64,000 nt of DNA from Curtobacterium citreum (GCF_006715175.1 NZ_VFMQ01000001.1:124001-188000); one strand, 5' to 3'; numbered from the stretch's first letter, positions 33,179 to 41,757 are shown. Numbers and translations are program-made. The notes: generated by a model not told the origin, from the letters alone.

Positions 33179-33742
33179 ATGCGCTCGATCGTCACCGACA
33201 GACTGATTCTTCGACCTTGGGAGGAAGGCGACGCCGACTTTCTGTTCGACCTCGAATCACGCTGGGAGACCGTGAGGTACTTGGGCGCTGATCCCACGCC
33301 AATGCGGAGCAAGAGCGAGGCGGTCGCCTCGATTCAGCGACGGCGGGCACTCGACCACCCGGTGCACGGGATCTGGGCGATCGCGCGCCGAGACTCGAAC
33401 GCGCTTGCGGGCAACCTCTTACTGAAGCCTGCACACCTCTCGGCTGGAGCTTCTGGCGAACGTCCCGTCGAAATTGGCTGGCACCTGCATCCGAGCGCTC
33501 AGTCGCTCGGGTTCGCGACGGAGGCCGCCGCCGGCGCCCTCACGGACGCAGCCAGTCGGGGGCTTGCTTCCGTGCTGGCGGTCACTGACCCGAGGAACAG
33601 TGCCTCGCACCGGGTATGCCGTCGCCTTGGATTCGCCGAGGAAGGGATCACGAGCCGTTTCTATGACAGCCCGCAGCTCGTCTTCTCTCGTGTTCTGTCG
33701 GGGGACACACCCCCAACTCCCGCAAGCCACACCGTCCGGTAG
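33179..33742 (+). CDS. GNAT family N-acetyltransferase
   Basis: A 187-residue acetyltransferase of the RimJ/RimL-like group: it opens with IVTDRLILRPWEEGDADFLF, has RPVEIGWHLHPSAQSLGFAT (acetyl-CoA loop region with Q-S-L-G-F-A-T-E-A) and ends with TDPRNSASHRVCRRLGFAEEG. The target is unknown. ATG 33179 is preceded by GAGGAGAG. Its last codons and stop (GTC CGG TAG) lie inside the 28-bp element at 33733, so element and gene are joined as in a cassette. Confidence 0.87.
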   Translation: MRSIVTDRLILRPWEEGDADFLFDLESRWETVRYLGADPTPMRSKSEAVASIQRRRALDHPVHGIWAIARRDSNALAGNLLLKPAHLSAGASGERPVEIGWHLHPSAQSLGFATEAAAGALTDAASRGLASVLAVTDPRNSASHRVCRRLGFAEEGITSRFYDSPQLVFSRVLSGDTPPTPASHTVR

Positions 33743-33760
33743 CCGATCGGCTATCGGACG
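33733..33760 (+). repeat. 28-bp dyad element, copy 3
   Basis: CGTCCGGTAGC, core CGATCG, GCTATCGGACG: near-perfect 28-base palindrome (one G/A asymmetry). It provides the TAG stop of the acetyltransferase gene. Confidence 0.85.
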
Positions 33761-34111
33761 CCGATCCGAGCGCGCCTGTGGTCGCGGACGACACTATCCA
33801 CTTCGCACTCGCGAGCCGTGTTGGTCTTGTCTCGTGACCGACCACCACGCCGCGAGAGTCACCGAACTCGTGCGAGACATGGCTGCGAGCCGGTCAACGC
33901 GGGTCTGCTCTGGGAGAGTGGACCACACGTCGAGGCATCTCGCAGCCGTAGGGTTGCAAAGGGCGAACCTCACACAAACCTGACCGTGTAGAACTCATCC
34001 GCCGCTCGCGGCAGAGGTCGTCGCCACCTTGCGTGAGAATTCAGGGCAGGACCCGGCAAGCGCTCCGAGTCCCGCCCTAATTATGCACGCATAACTCAGT
34101 GCGATTAATTG
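33761..34111. other. Gene-poor stretch
   Basis: No gene can be supported in these 351 bases. A 49-codon plus-strand frame (33834-33983) starts at GTG but has no recognisable feature. The last 100 bases become AT-rich (TAATTATGCACGCATAACTC near 34078) and introduce the low-G+C toxin-like unit. Confidence 0.4.
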
Positions 34112-34402
34112 CTACCGCGCTTCACCGAACCCAAATTTGCTCTCTTGGATAAAGGTGGTGAAATTATCAGTAAAAGAGCGAATCCAATCGGAGTCCTTCT
34201 GGCCCCTCACCATCCCGAGCAGAAACTCCTCGCCCAATACAACAATCTTGAGGAAATCCGAGTCAGATACTTCTGCGTCCGCCGGCCGCCGGCGCCCATC
34301 CGCGTCGACGAACTCCAGCTCCGAGCTCGCCAATTCATTCTCACGCAGAAGTCCCCCGATAAGGCTGCGAGTAAGGTCTTCTGCGTGACCGATTGTAGTC
34401 AT
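34112..34402 (-). CDS. Small acidic protein coupled to surface protein (candidate immunity protein)
   Basis: A 96-residue acidic, helical protein without signal or membrane segment. Its ATG overlaps the stop of the large exported-protein gene by four bases (ATGA), so it is translated with it. It is markedly AT-richer than most of the window. Small cytosolic proteins encoded directly after a large secreted protein with a distinct C-terminal domain are typically immunity proteins of polymorphic toxins; that role is inferred from context only. I recognise no family. Confidence 0.6.
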   Translation of the reverse strand: MTTIGHAEDLTRSLIGGLLRENELASSELEFVDADGRRRPADAEVSDSDFLKIVVLGEEFLLGMVRGQKDSDWIRSFTDNFTTFIQESKFGFGEAR

Positions 34403-36724
34403 CAGCGGGTCCGATTTGTCACGATAAAGATGCCAGAGCAGTCCACCCATGCAGTACCGGGACGGCCCGCAACAGTTTTGCGGAAGGAAATGTAGTCATA
34501 ATAACTGATCTGGTGACCCACTTGGATGTTTGACATTACGCCATGGAACCAGTACGTGCAATAATACTCATCATGGGGGGAACCCTTCGCGGACGTTCGT
34601 GAAGTGTGATCCCACCACTGCATCCCGGTTTCGTGCGTTTTTGATGTTGCGCCCGAGCAGAAAATAACACTCGCACGGAAGCCCCATTTGACCCGAGGAG
34701 CTCCGCAGTCTCGCCGAAGAGAAAGTTCGCCGTTGAACGTGGAGTAGTTGTAGTCCTTGTTACACCGCAGACCCTCGCCTACTGGCCCGGGAACGGATGC
34801 GGTATGCATCAGGCGCGTCGTAGAGGCCAGCTGCACGGAGGGTGAAATCGTCGAGCGCCGGAAGGTCGCAGTACTAGGCGAGGCGGTATCGTCGCCGTCC
34901 GTCGGTGCGGGGTAGCTGTCGGCGTCCGCGGGAGCGCCGCCTTGGTCCGGCGCCGAAGAGTCGGTCGTGAAGGAACTCAGCGCCGTCGTGAGCTGCCCCT
35001 GCTGACCGTCGAGCGTTGCTGTCGCCTGTGCTGACCAATAGTACGTCTTGTTAGCGCTGAGAAGGCCGGCTGGCAGATCCCACCCACCCTGCAGCCCATC
35101 CTGGCTTGCGATGGGCGCGGCCGTAGTGTCCAGGGTGTCCCAAATTTTGTAAACGTACGTTGCATCGTTCGGGATTGTCGAGTCCTCGGTCCAGATTCTG
35201 AGCGACGGTGCTGCCGATGACGTTGAGCCATCTTCGGGCGTCACCTGGTAGGAGGAGGTTGTCCAGTCACCGAAAGTGGCGAACCAGGCTCCCGACATGA
35301 CAGTGCCATCAGCTTGGTCTCTGTTCACCGAAATGAGGTGCCGGCCTGGTGTATCCGGGACGTGGACGGGGATGGAGGTTTTGGTCGTCTCAGAGAGCGC
35401 GACATTTACTGGGTCGTTTTGATCCAGCATCAGCGTGATGGATTCACCCGAACGGTCAGCAGGCGTAGCGGTGATAGTGCAATCAACACCCCCTGATGGA
35501 ATTGTCTTCAGCCAGGCACCGGGCGCGATTGAGCCACACTGAATCACCGCCGGGGAGGGGTTTGAGTACCACCCCTGTACGTCAAATACGTAGTTGGTGG
35601 CGTCCGCGACATTGTTGAGGGACACCTTCCCATTTGCGCCGAGAGGCACGGTGATGGTGTTGGTGCGGATGGTCGTCTCGTCGAAGTTGATCGAGGTCGT
35701 GCTCGGGCGAGTGGTGCCATCGGCCCAGACAGTGGCGTTTCCGTTTCCGGCGGTGCTCTTGAGCGCGGTGAGGGTCAGCACGACAGCGTTGATGCCCGAT
35801 CCCATGACAGGCACGCCCGCTTTGCCCGCGATCTGGATCGAACGCGTCTCGTTCTTGCCCATGACCGTGTTCCCGCTCGTGCGAGTGTCGTAGGCCCGCC
35901 CAGCACCAGGGGTGAAGACGGCGCCACCCCTACCAGCGGCAGTGAAGTATCCCTGGACCTCGAGGACGAGGTCGGCGGTGCTGTCCTGGTTGAACACGGT
36001 CAGCTTCCCAGCGGAGGACAGCTTGACCTGCGCCTGCATCGACGTCGCAACGCCACCGCCGGCGTAGTTGAACGAGTTCGGCGGACGGGTGCTGCCAGTC
36101 GGGTATGGGGTGAAGTAGCCAGAGGTGCTGCCGGTGTTCGCGGCGATCATGTTGACGATGACGGCTGAGGCATCCTTCGGAACACCGGCGACACCACCGA
36201 CCTGCAGATCCACCGTCTTCCCCGACGTCAGTGCCGCCTTGGGGGCGCCGGTGCCGTTGCGGGTGTCGACGATGCGGGAGCCGTTCATTGGGACGAAGCC
36301 GCCCGGTGCGGTGCCATCGGTGTTCGCCGTGTAGTAGCCCTGCACGTCCAGCAGGAGCCGAGCGTTCGTCTCCGCTGACACCTGGATGGTGCCGTCACTG
36401 TTGACGGCTAGGACGGCAGAGAAGGAGGTGTTCTGGTTGTTCTCGCCTCCGTAGATCCCCATCGTCGTGCTCGGCTTGTCCGCGTTCGGACGGCCGGTCA
36501 GGAGGCCCTGCTTCGAGATCCCGATCAGCGTCGCGACGACGGATACGGCGCCAGCGGAACCGTCGGAGGGTACCCCGCCCTTGCCTGCGACCTGGACGGT
36601 CTTCCACTGCTTGCCGGTCATCGCGCTATCGACGATGCGCGCCCCAGCAACCGGAACGAAGACGCCACCAGTACCGGTGTCGCTCAGCGCCTGAGCTGGC
36701 GTCGCGGCCAGGAAAGAGCCCAAG

Positions 36725-36750
36725 GGGACTGCTGCAGGTTTGGTTGACTC
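36725..36750 (+). repeat. IS3 left terminal inverted repeat
   Basis: GGGACTGCTGCAGG then TTTGGTTGACTC; it matches the right end in 25 of 26 positions (T versus C). Confidence 0.9.
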
Positions 36751-36793
36751 CTGACAGGTAGGGGCACTGGTTCCTGCTGGAAGGATGTGCGCC

Positions 36794-37090
36794 ATGGTGA
36801 AGGCGTATCCGGAAGAGTTCCGCCGTGATGTGATCGCGGTCGCTCGGAAGGGTGAGGCGTCGGTGCGGCAGGTCGCGAAGGACTTCGGAGTGTCCGAGTC
36901 CTGCCTGGCCCGCTGGCTGCGCCTCGCGGACCGCGACGACGGCATCAGCGCTGCAGCGGCTCCGTCGGGGAGAGCGGTCGAGCAGGCGGAGCTGCGGGAC
37001 GCGCAGAAACGGATCCGGTTGCTCGAGCAGGAGAACGAGATCCTCCGCCGGGCGGCGGCGTACTTCGCCCAGTCGCAGCTCCCAAAATGA
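36794..37090 (+). CDS. IS3-family transposase OrfA (helix-turn-helix)
   Basis: A 98-residue DNA-binding protein: MVKAYPEEFRRDVIAVARKG, then SVRQVAKDFGVSESCLARWL as HTH, and a C-terminal leucine-zipper-like segment (LRDAQKRIRLLEQENEIL) used for multimerisation. GGAAGG at 36779-36784 suits ATG 36794; ATG 36785 in the same frame is too close. Its TGA overlaps the orfB ATG in AAAATGA, which could allow coupled translation or a -1 slip on the A-run to make an OrfAB fusion. Confidence 0.92.
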   Translation: MVKAYPEEFRRDVIAVARKGEASVRQVAKDFGVSESCLARWLRLADRDDGISAAAAPSGRAVEQAELRDAQKRIRLLEQENEILRRAAAYFAQSQLPK

Positions 37091-37956
37091 TCTACCCGCT
37101 GGTCCTCGAACTCGCCGCAGACCGGATCCCGGTCGCGGTGGCCTGCCGGGTGCTGGGATTCTCGAAGCAGGCGTTCTATCGGTGGCGTGCGAGCCCCGTG
37201 TCGAACCGCGACTGGGACGACGCGCACCTGACCAACGCTGCGATTGACGCGCACCGGGATGACCCGACGTTCGGGTACCGGTTCATCGCCGACGACCTCC
37301 AAGCGGCCGGCCACCGGGTTTCGGAACGGCGGGTGTGGCGGTTGTGCTCCCAGCAGCGGCTCTGGTCATTGCACGCGAAGAAACGCGGCCTGCACCGCAA
37401 GGCGGGACCACCAGTGCACGACGACCGGGTCCGACGGGCGTTCACGGCACCGGATCTGGACCGGTTGTGGTTGACGGACATCACGGAGCATCGGACCGGT
37501 GAGGGCAAGCTCTACCTCTGCGCGATCAAGGACGCGTGCTCGCGGCGCATCGTCGGCTACTCGATCAGTGACCGGATGCGTTCCTCGCTCGCCGTCGCGG
37601 CCCTGCAGATGGCAGTGCAGCGCCGGAACCCGGCCGGGACGGTCGTGCACTCGGACCGCGGCAGCCAGTTTCGTTCCAAGCGCTTCGTCCGTGCGATCGA
37701 GGACGCCGGGCTGCTTGGGTCGATGGGGCGGGTCGGGGCGTGCGCGGACAACGCGGCGATGGAATCCTTTTTCGCGCTCCTGCAGAAGAACGTCCTCAAC
37801 CGGACACGATGGGCCACCCGGGAAGAGCTCCGGCTCGCGATCATCACCTGGATCGAAGCGACCTACCACCGGAAACGACGGCAACGAGGTCTCGGCAAGT
37901 TGACCCCGATCGAGTACGAGACGATCATCAACCCACAGGTCGCACTCGCGGCCTAA
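37087..37956 (+). CDS. IS3-family transposase OrfB (DDE catalytic)
   Basis: A 289-residue integrase-core protein. N-terminal HTH_21-like part (RVLGFSKQAFYRWRASPV), then the DDE residues: Asp in RLWLTDITEH, Asp in VVHSDRGSQF, and Glu in ADNAAMESFFALLQKN. The C-terminus has TYHRKRRQRGLGKLTPIEYE, the usual end of IS3 OrfB. Length and motifs are complete, so the enzyme should be functional. Confidence 0.95.
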   Translation: MIYPLVLELAADRIPVAVACRVLGFSKQAFYRWRASPVSNRDWDDAHLTNAAIDAHRDDPTFGYRFIADDLQAAGHRVSERRVWRLCSQQRLWSLHAKKRGLHRKAGPPVHDDRVRRAFTAPDLDRLWLTDITEHRTGEGKLYLCAIKDACSRRIVGYSISDRMRSSLAVAALQMAVQRRNPAGTVVHSDRGSQFRSKRFVRAIEDAGLLGSMGRVGACADNAAMESFFALLQKNVLNRTRWATREELRLAIITWIEATYHRKRRQRGLGKLTPIEYETIINPQVALAA

Positions 37957-37962
37957 ACGAAT

Positions 37963-37988
37963 GAGTCAACCGAACCTGCAGCAGTCCC
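37963..37988 (-). repeat. IS3 right terminal inverted repeat
   Basis: Reads inward on the minus strand as GGGACTGCTGCAGG then TTCGGTTGACTC; followed by target duplication AAG. Confidence 0.9.
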
Positions 37989-38065
37989 AAGAGTGCCAGT
38001 GCAGCCAAAGCCGCGATGACAACACTGCGCTGTCGGACGTGTGGAGAGTGCAGCCAGCTGTGCAC

Positions 38066-38409
38066 GAGACTCCCTAAGTCAGGTGACAACACGGGTTGCT
38101 GTCAACTTGCGCAGCGTAGGAGGCGTTCGGCGGAATCGAGATGTGCCCTGTTTAGGTCACAGATGAGAAACCCCCTGTCAGGTCCGGTAGTACCGCGGTG
38201 GGCTGAGCCTTACTTCATACAAGGTCATCCGGCAGGCCGACCGCAGTAGCCGCCCGGACACCCGCCAGACAGACGCACCACTCAGGGGCAGTGCGCAACG
38301 GGCACAACCCAGCGCCGGCTGCGCTCGACCTAGCCCGACACGGACCGTCACCAGAACGACGACACAAAGCGAAGCTGCTCACACCGGGGGAGTAGCGCAG
38401 CTCCTCGAA
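38066..38409. other. Gene-poor stretch upstream of the disrupted exported-protein gene
   Basis: No gene is supported in these 344 bases. They should hold the promoter and leader of the minus-strand exported-protein gene; TAGGGAG lies just before its GTG. The short open frames on either strand show no family features. Confidence 0.4.
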
Positions 38410-38437
38410 CGTCCGGTAGCCGATCGGCTATCGGACG
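38410..38437 (+). repeat. 28-bp dyad element, copy 4
   Basis: Identical over 28 bases to copy 3 at 33733 (CGTCCGGTAGC, CGATCG, GCTATCGGACG). The pair flanks the acetyltransferase-to-exported-protein segment in direct orientation. Confidence 0.88.
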
Positions 38438-38477
38438 GCTGATGGAGCGGGCATCCGGTGAACGCTCATCGGAGGGG

Positions 38478-38889
38478 CTACGTGTCGGATTGGCCGCTTT
38501 GAGTGCGGGGCCTTCGGCCTATGCGAGCTATCGCAACGAGCGCGCCGATGGCCACCGCGAGCAGGACGGCGCCAACGACTAGGCCGAGGACTGCGTTTTC
38601 CCGGTGGTTCACCGAGAGCCCAACGGCCCCGAGGAACAGCCCCCATTCCAGTGAACAAGATCACACAGAACCCGACGAAAATCCATTGAGCCCGCGCACT
38701 TGCGCTTCCGCCCCTCTGCCGAGCAAGAACAAGCGTCGACACGTACGCGGGGAGAATGAACCCCGCGATCGGGAAGTACCAACTCAGTGCCAGGAGTGCG
38801 AAGCCGCTGGCAAGGAGACCCGTCATCCACGGCACCCACCAGCGAGCACCAACCACCTGCTTCGTGGCGTCGTCTGAAGCTGGTTCCAC
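38478..38889 (-). pseudogene. Small four-helix membrane protein with a +1 frameshift
   Basis: The frame starts at ATG 38889 (MEPASDDATKQVVGARWW) with two membrane helices and continues to FCVILFTGMG. At a run of five G (minus strand, about 38640-38644) the coding signal moves to another frame, which encodes two more helices: WGLFLGAVGLSVNH and LVVGAVLLAVAIGALVAIAR, and ends RTQSGQSDT-stop at 38478. Removing one G restores a roughly 136-residue protein. Without that correction the original frame runs to a TAG inside the element at 38410. It may be a genuine mutation or a homopolymer sequencing error. Function unknown. Confidence 0.72.
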
Positions 38890-38919
38890 AGCTAGAGCGT
38901 ATGTCGTAGGTACCCACGA

Positions 38920-38947
38920 TGCCCGTTGGCCGATCCGTCACCGGACG
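38920..38947 (+). repeat. 28-bp dyad element, copy 5 (diverged)
   Basis: GTTGGCCGATCCGTCACCG then GACG matches the family at most core positions but GGCTAT is changed to CGTCAC. Confidence 0.55.
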
Positions 38948-39000
38948 GTTGCTCGCCTAGAGTTATAAGACTCCGAAACTCCGGGTGCGAGGATCACACC

Positions 39001-39594
39001 ATGCCCGTTCGGTCTCTCGACAAGCTCGAAGACGCCACCTTCGACGTCACCGCCGCAAGAGTCGTCAGCGGAGAGTTCATGCTGCACAGGTCCGTCGTCG
39101 AGCACGACACGAGCGCCGGGACAGTTCGACTTCCCGTCACGCTGACCGTGCCCGATGCGGTGAGCGTCGTCGTTGATGTCGCCGACGGAATAGGCGAACT
39201 CATCCTCGAGACCGTCGACGTGACCGCGTCGGCGGTGACGCTCCAAGGCGTCAGCCCGTGCACGGTCGTCGTGACCACGGCCGTGCAGAGCCAGGTACTG
39301 CTTGACGTCAGCACGACTCCTGTCGCGGTCCGCCGTTGGTGGCGATGGCGGCCGTGGGACGGAACCACGCCGGTCATCCTCGACCACCGCGCCGTGTCGA
39401 GACGCCTCCGGGAGAACGCTTGCCCCGCGTGTACACACCCGTGGGACGAACACCCCACCGAACGAGACACGACTGGCGCGACGTGCGGCGAATGCGACTA
39501 CGAGCTGGAGCACGGCGAACTCCCTCGCGGCCGGGCGGTCTGCACGGCGCAGATACCGCAGCAACTCATCGAGCCAGAGCCATCCGATCTGTGA
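39001..39594 (+). CDS. Hypothetical protein with C-terminal zinc ribbon
   Basis: A 197-residue protein. Residues 1-110 are beta-rich with alternating Val/Thr strands (VTLTVPDAVSVVVDVADG and VTASAVTLQGVSPCTVVVTT), suggesting a jelly-roll or repeat barrel. A WWRWRPWDG linker leads to a C-terminal CPACTHPWDEH ... CGECDYELEHGE module that should bind zinc. No family recognised. GAGG lies nine bases before ATG 39001. It sits alone between elements 5 and 6, opposite in strand to its neighbours. Confidence 0.7.
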   Translation: MPVRSLDKLEDATFDVTAARVVSGEFMLHRSVVEHDTSAGTVRLPVTLTVPDAVSVVVDVADGIGELILETVDVTASAVTLQGVSPCTVVVTTAVQSQVLLDVSTTPVAVRRWWRWRPWDGTTPVILDHRAVSRRLRENACPACTHPWDEHPTERDTTGATCGECDYELEHGELPRGRAVCTAQIPQQLIEPEPSDL

Positions 39595-39627
39595 TGCGAG
39601 CTTCATCGCAGGACGGACGTGCCAACT

Positions 39628-39655
39628 GCCCCGTTGAGCGATCGGCTATCGTGCG
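39628..39655 (+). repeat. 28-bp dyad element, copy 6
   Basis: Left arm diverged (CCCCGTTGAGC), core GATCG intact, right GCTATCGTGCG. It contains the TAG stop of the minus-strand gene ending at 39646. Confidence 0.7.
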
Positions 39656-40086
39656 CTCCTCGCTCGCTTCCACTCGGCTAGATCGAGAAAGTGAAAGTGA
39701 GTCCCGTACTCGTTCGGGCTCTCCGCGGGGTCGACCCGCTCGACGCTGAACAGCACGCCGTGCAGCAAGAACGTCCCGCCCGCGAGTTCCTCAAACCCAT
39801 CCGCCTCGAACGGGAACCCGTCACTGATGCCGTAGCTCAGCGCCCCATCCGGCCAAGCGAGGTGAGTGTCGAAGTCCCAGAAGTCGACGTACCAGTCACC
39901 GACGAGCCGGGGCCGGACCCACCGCCTGTTCCACCATGGCCCTTCCACCTCGTACGCGTGATCGGGGCGCACGGACAGATAGCCAGCGAGATCAGATGGA
40001 GCATCTGGAAGGTGGAGCTTGTACAGCCCTGCCTCGACATTCGTGGGTAGCGACGGTGCGGGCTCCTTGGATGGACAGAACAACAC
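39646..40086 (-). CDS. Hypothetical protein
   Basis: A 146-residue soluble protein rich in Trp, Phe, Tyr and acidic residues (GPWWNRRWVRP, GDWYVDFWDFDTHLAWPDG, FEELAGGTFLLHGVLFSV). No signal or membrane helix. I recognise no family; such orphan cytosolic proteins are common cassette cargo. The end (GCA CGA TAG) is encoded inside the 28-bp element at 39628. No clear ribosome site is seen; ATG 40086 is the first start in frame. Confidence 0.68.
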   Translation of the reverse strand: MLFCPSKEPAPSLPTNVEAGLYKLHLPDAPSDLAGYLSVRPDHAYEVEGPWWNRRWVRPRLVGDWYVDFWDFDTHLAWPDGALSYGISDGFPFEADGFEELAGGTFLLHGVLFSVERVDPAESPNEYGTHFHFLDLAEWKRARSAR

Positions 40087-40129
40087 GCTCGAAGAGTATC
40101 CGTCGTCGTAGCGAGCAGCTCTCGCTGCC

Positions 40130-40157
40130 GTCTCAGTGGACGATTGGCTATCGAGAC
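40130..40157 (+). repeat. 28-bp dyad element, copy 7
   Basis: GTCTCAGTGGAC, core GATTG, GCTATCGAGAC; a 'GTCTC/GAGAC' type copy. It supplies the TAG stop (40148) of the amidohydrolase remnant. Confidence 0.8.
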
Positions 40158-40440
40158 CCCTCCTGGTGGTTCAGCACTTCGCCGGCGAGGATGCTGACGG
40201 TCGGGTGGGCGCCGGCGAGTGCTTCGTCGGGGGCGTGGTGCAGGTCGACCGGGTAGACGGCGAAGTCTGCTGGTGCTCCGACGGTGATCTTTCCTGTCAG
40301 GTCGTGTCCGAGGAGCTCCGCGCCGGCGCGTGTGTAGAGCTCGAGCGCCTCGTCTCTGGTGCATGCGTGCTCTGCGCCGAGGATCCCGAGCGTCGTACGT
40401 CGGGTCGCGCGGACGATGCCGTTCGATCCGCCGGCGAGCA
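40148..40440 (-). pseudogene. Amidohydrolase C-terminal remnant
   Basis: About 97 codons match the end of an imidazolonepropionase/YtcJ-like amidohydrolase: HACTRDEALELYTRAGAELL, GKITVGAPADFAVYPVDLHH, PTVSILAGEVLNHQEGSR-stop. The metal-binding N-terminal domain is missing; similarity ends near 40440, where a TetR remnant begins on the other strand. The stop lies in the element at 40130. Confidence 0.75.
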
Positions 40441-40768
40441 GGCCGACGGGCGCTCTCGCGTGCGAACGCTGCTCGAGACGTACATGGCCAGCGCCGCAGA
40501 GGACGGTGCGCTGCGTGCTGCACTGCGGGGCCACGCAACAGAACTCGGCAACGAGGTCCGCCTCGCGATCGAGGAGTCGGAGGGGCCGATCGACACCCTC
40601 ATCGCCGCCGACCATGCCGAGGGGTCGGTCCGTGATGACTTCTCGTTCGCCGACTTTCGAGCAGTCTGTGCCGCAGTCGTATCCGTCATGACCCCGCCCG
40701 CACCCACAGACGCATGGCATCGGGTTCTCACCCTGGTGCTTACCGGGCTCCGGCCACCGTCTCACTGA
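40441..40768 (+). pseudogene. TetR regulator C-terminal remnant
   Basis: About 108 codons resemble a TetR ligand domain (TLLETYMASAAEDGALRAAL, LIAADHAEGSVRDDFSFADF, WHRVLTLVLTGLRPPSH-stop). The DNA-binding half is gone. It abuts the amidohydrolase remnant back to back, as if a divergent regulator-enzyme pair had lost its shared centre. Confidence 0.65.
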
Positions 40769-40834
40769 TCCTCAGCTCGCGCCAGCTTCCTACGCCAGCC
40801 CCTGAACCTGGGGTGTCAGACACGGTTTCCAACC

Positions 40835-40862
40835 TGTCCGGTAGGGGATCGGCTATCGAGAC
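40835..40862 (+). repeat. 28-bp dyad element, copy 8 (mixed arms)
   Basis: Left arm of the GTCCGG type (TGTCCGGTAGG), right arm of the GAGAC type (GCTATCGAGAC), core GGATCG. The outer arms do not pair. It supplies the TAG stop at 40853. Confidence 0.8.
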
Positions 40863-41066
40863 GGGCTGCGGGGTCGACCTGAGTGTCTCGATGTCGCGGC
40901 AAGAAGTGGTTGCGCTGCCGCGAGTGGAAGGGTGAGCAGGCCCAAGACCAGCCAGGTTCCGGCGACGTCGAGGTGGGCGAGGAGTTGCGTCCCGACGATG
41001 GCGCCGAGCGCCGCTACGATGCCCCAACTCACGCCGTACACCGACATGTAGCGGCCGCGTCCGCCT
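40853..41066 (-). pseudogene. MFS transporter C-terminal remnant
   Basis: About 70 codons encode the last two helices of an MFS exporter: RGRYMSVYGVSWGIVAALG, GTQLLAHLDVAG, LVLGLLTLPLAAAQPLLAA. The N-terminal 80% is missing; the fragment starts exactly where the palindrome at 41067 begins. Its stop is inside the 28-bp element at 40835. Confidence 0.75.
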
Positions 41067-41087
41067 GCATAACGAAATTCGTTATGC
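41067..41087 (+). promoter_or_regulatory. 21-bp palindromic operator before DUF2975 gene
   Basis: GCATAACGAA-A-TTCGTTATGC is a perfect 10-base-arm dyad ending seven bases before ATG 41095, overlapping a TTATGC -10-like element. The HTH protein encoded at 41757 is the likely ligand, giving autorepression of a leaderless message. Confidence 0.75.
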
Positions 41088-41094
41088 TGTCGAC

Positions 41095-41757
41095 ATGTCA
41101 CTTCCAGATGAGCGAGCAACTGCGCTCCGCCAGAAGAGTTCGATCAGCTTCGTGTTCGTCGTGTCCCTCGGCACGATCGTCGTCTCCGCCGTGCGTGCGT
41201 GGTTCATCGTCGCTGGGATGGTCGACCAGCTTGCGCACCGCGCAACCGGCATCGATTGGACCTGGTCGCTGGAGTCCCCGATCCACCAGTCGGCGATTGA
41301 GACTGATGGGGCAGAGGTTGTCGCCGGGACAGCGCCGGCGGTCACGGAAATGATCGGACGAGTACGCGACCTCCCGGCGGCCACGATTGTGTTCCACAGC
41401 CTTGGCGAACTCACCGCGGTCCTCACCACCGCGGGTATTGCAGTGTGTCTGCTGCTCGTCACGCGCAGCATCGGCAGCGGGCGTCCATTCGCGCGCGCCT
41501 GCTCGCGCGCCCTTGTCACCCTCGCCGTGATTGTGGCCGTCGGCTTCGAAGCCGCCGCGATCCTCGAGCTGGTGAGCCAGTTGACCCAACCGGACATCGC
41601 CGTTGCGCTGCCGGACTTCACCGGAACATACATCGGTCATGCTCCCCAGCTCGGAGCACCGTTCTGGCCGATTTTCGCCGCCGCAGGTCTTGCAGCACTC
41701 GCTGCCGTGTTCCGGACGGCTGCCGGATATCGGGATGACGCATCTGGGCTGGTCTGA
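41095..41757 (+). CDS. DUF2975 membrane protein (YoaS-like)
   Basis: A 220-residue protein with four membrane helices: about residues 18-42, 98-122 (FHSLGELTAVLTTAGIAVCL), 138-165 and 185-208. The second to fourth helices with the SGRPFARACSRALVTLAVIV segment fit DUF2975, a family nearly always followed by a small Cro/CI HTH protein, as here. Its function is unknown. Its stop overlaps the next ATG by one base. It is likely repressed through the palindrome at 41067. Confidence 0.87.
   Translation: MSLPDERATALRQKSSISFVFVVSLGTIVVSAVRAWFIVAGMVDQLAHRATGIDWTWSLESPIHQSAIETDGAEVVAGTAPAVTEMIGRVRDLPAATIVFHSLGELTAVLTTAGIAVCLLLVTRSIGSGRPFARACSRALVTLAVIVAVGFEAAAILELVSQLTQPDIAVALPDFTGTYIGHAPQLGAPFWPIFAAAGLAALAAVFRTAAGYRDDASGLV

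Larger units (their letters stand above)
36725..37988 (+). mobile_element. Complete IS3-family insertion sequence
   Basis: A 1264-base element with 26-base terminal inverted repeats that differ at one base, two overlapping transposase frames (orfA, orfB) and a 3-base target duplication (AAG at 36722-36724 and 37989-37991). All parts are intact, so it could be active. It is inserted in the signal-peptide region of the exported-protein gene, opposite in orientation to that gene. Confidence 0.93.
34402..38065 (-). pseudogene. Large exported repeat protein with distinct C-terminal domain, split by an IS3 element
   Basis: The gene reads from GTG 38065 to TGA 34402 with the IS at 36725-37988 and one copy of the 3-base target duplication removed. 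The signal peptide is restored across the insertion (VVIAALAALALLG joined to SFLAATPAQA). Three repeats of about 125 residues follow, each with GG.FVP..G.RI.D at the start and DVQGYY/DVQGWY at the end. A Fn3/Ig-like part comes next, then an about 120-residue Cys-containing C-terminal domain (LRCNKD, RRDCGAP, IFCSGA, YYCTYW, DCSGIF) encoded by low-G+C DNA. It suggests a secreted polymorphic toxin or adhesin. The insertion removes the start and signal, so export should fail. Confidence 0.75.

Noticed and set aside
33834..33983. 49-codon plus-strand frame after element 3
   Set aside because: No ribosome site, no similarity and unremarkable composition; coding cannot be supported.
36725..37314. 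A minus-strand open frame runs from the exported-protein gene through the IS3 element, giving an apparent 970-residue protein
   Set aside because: The extra N-terminal 190 or so residues are antisense to intact orfA/orfB, and the real signal peptide is on the other side of the IS.
38428..38437. Element 4 providing the stop codon of the small membrane protein
   Set aside because: The frame that reaches this TAG is the shifted one; the true C-terminus more likely ends at 38478.
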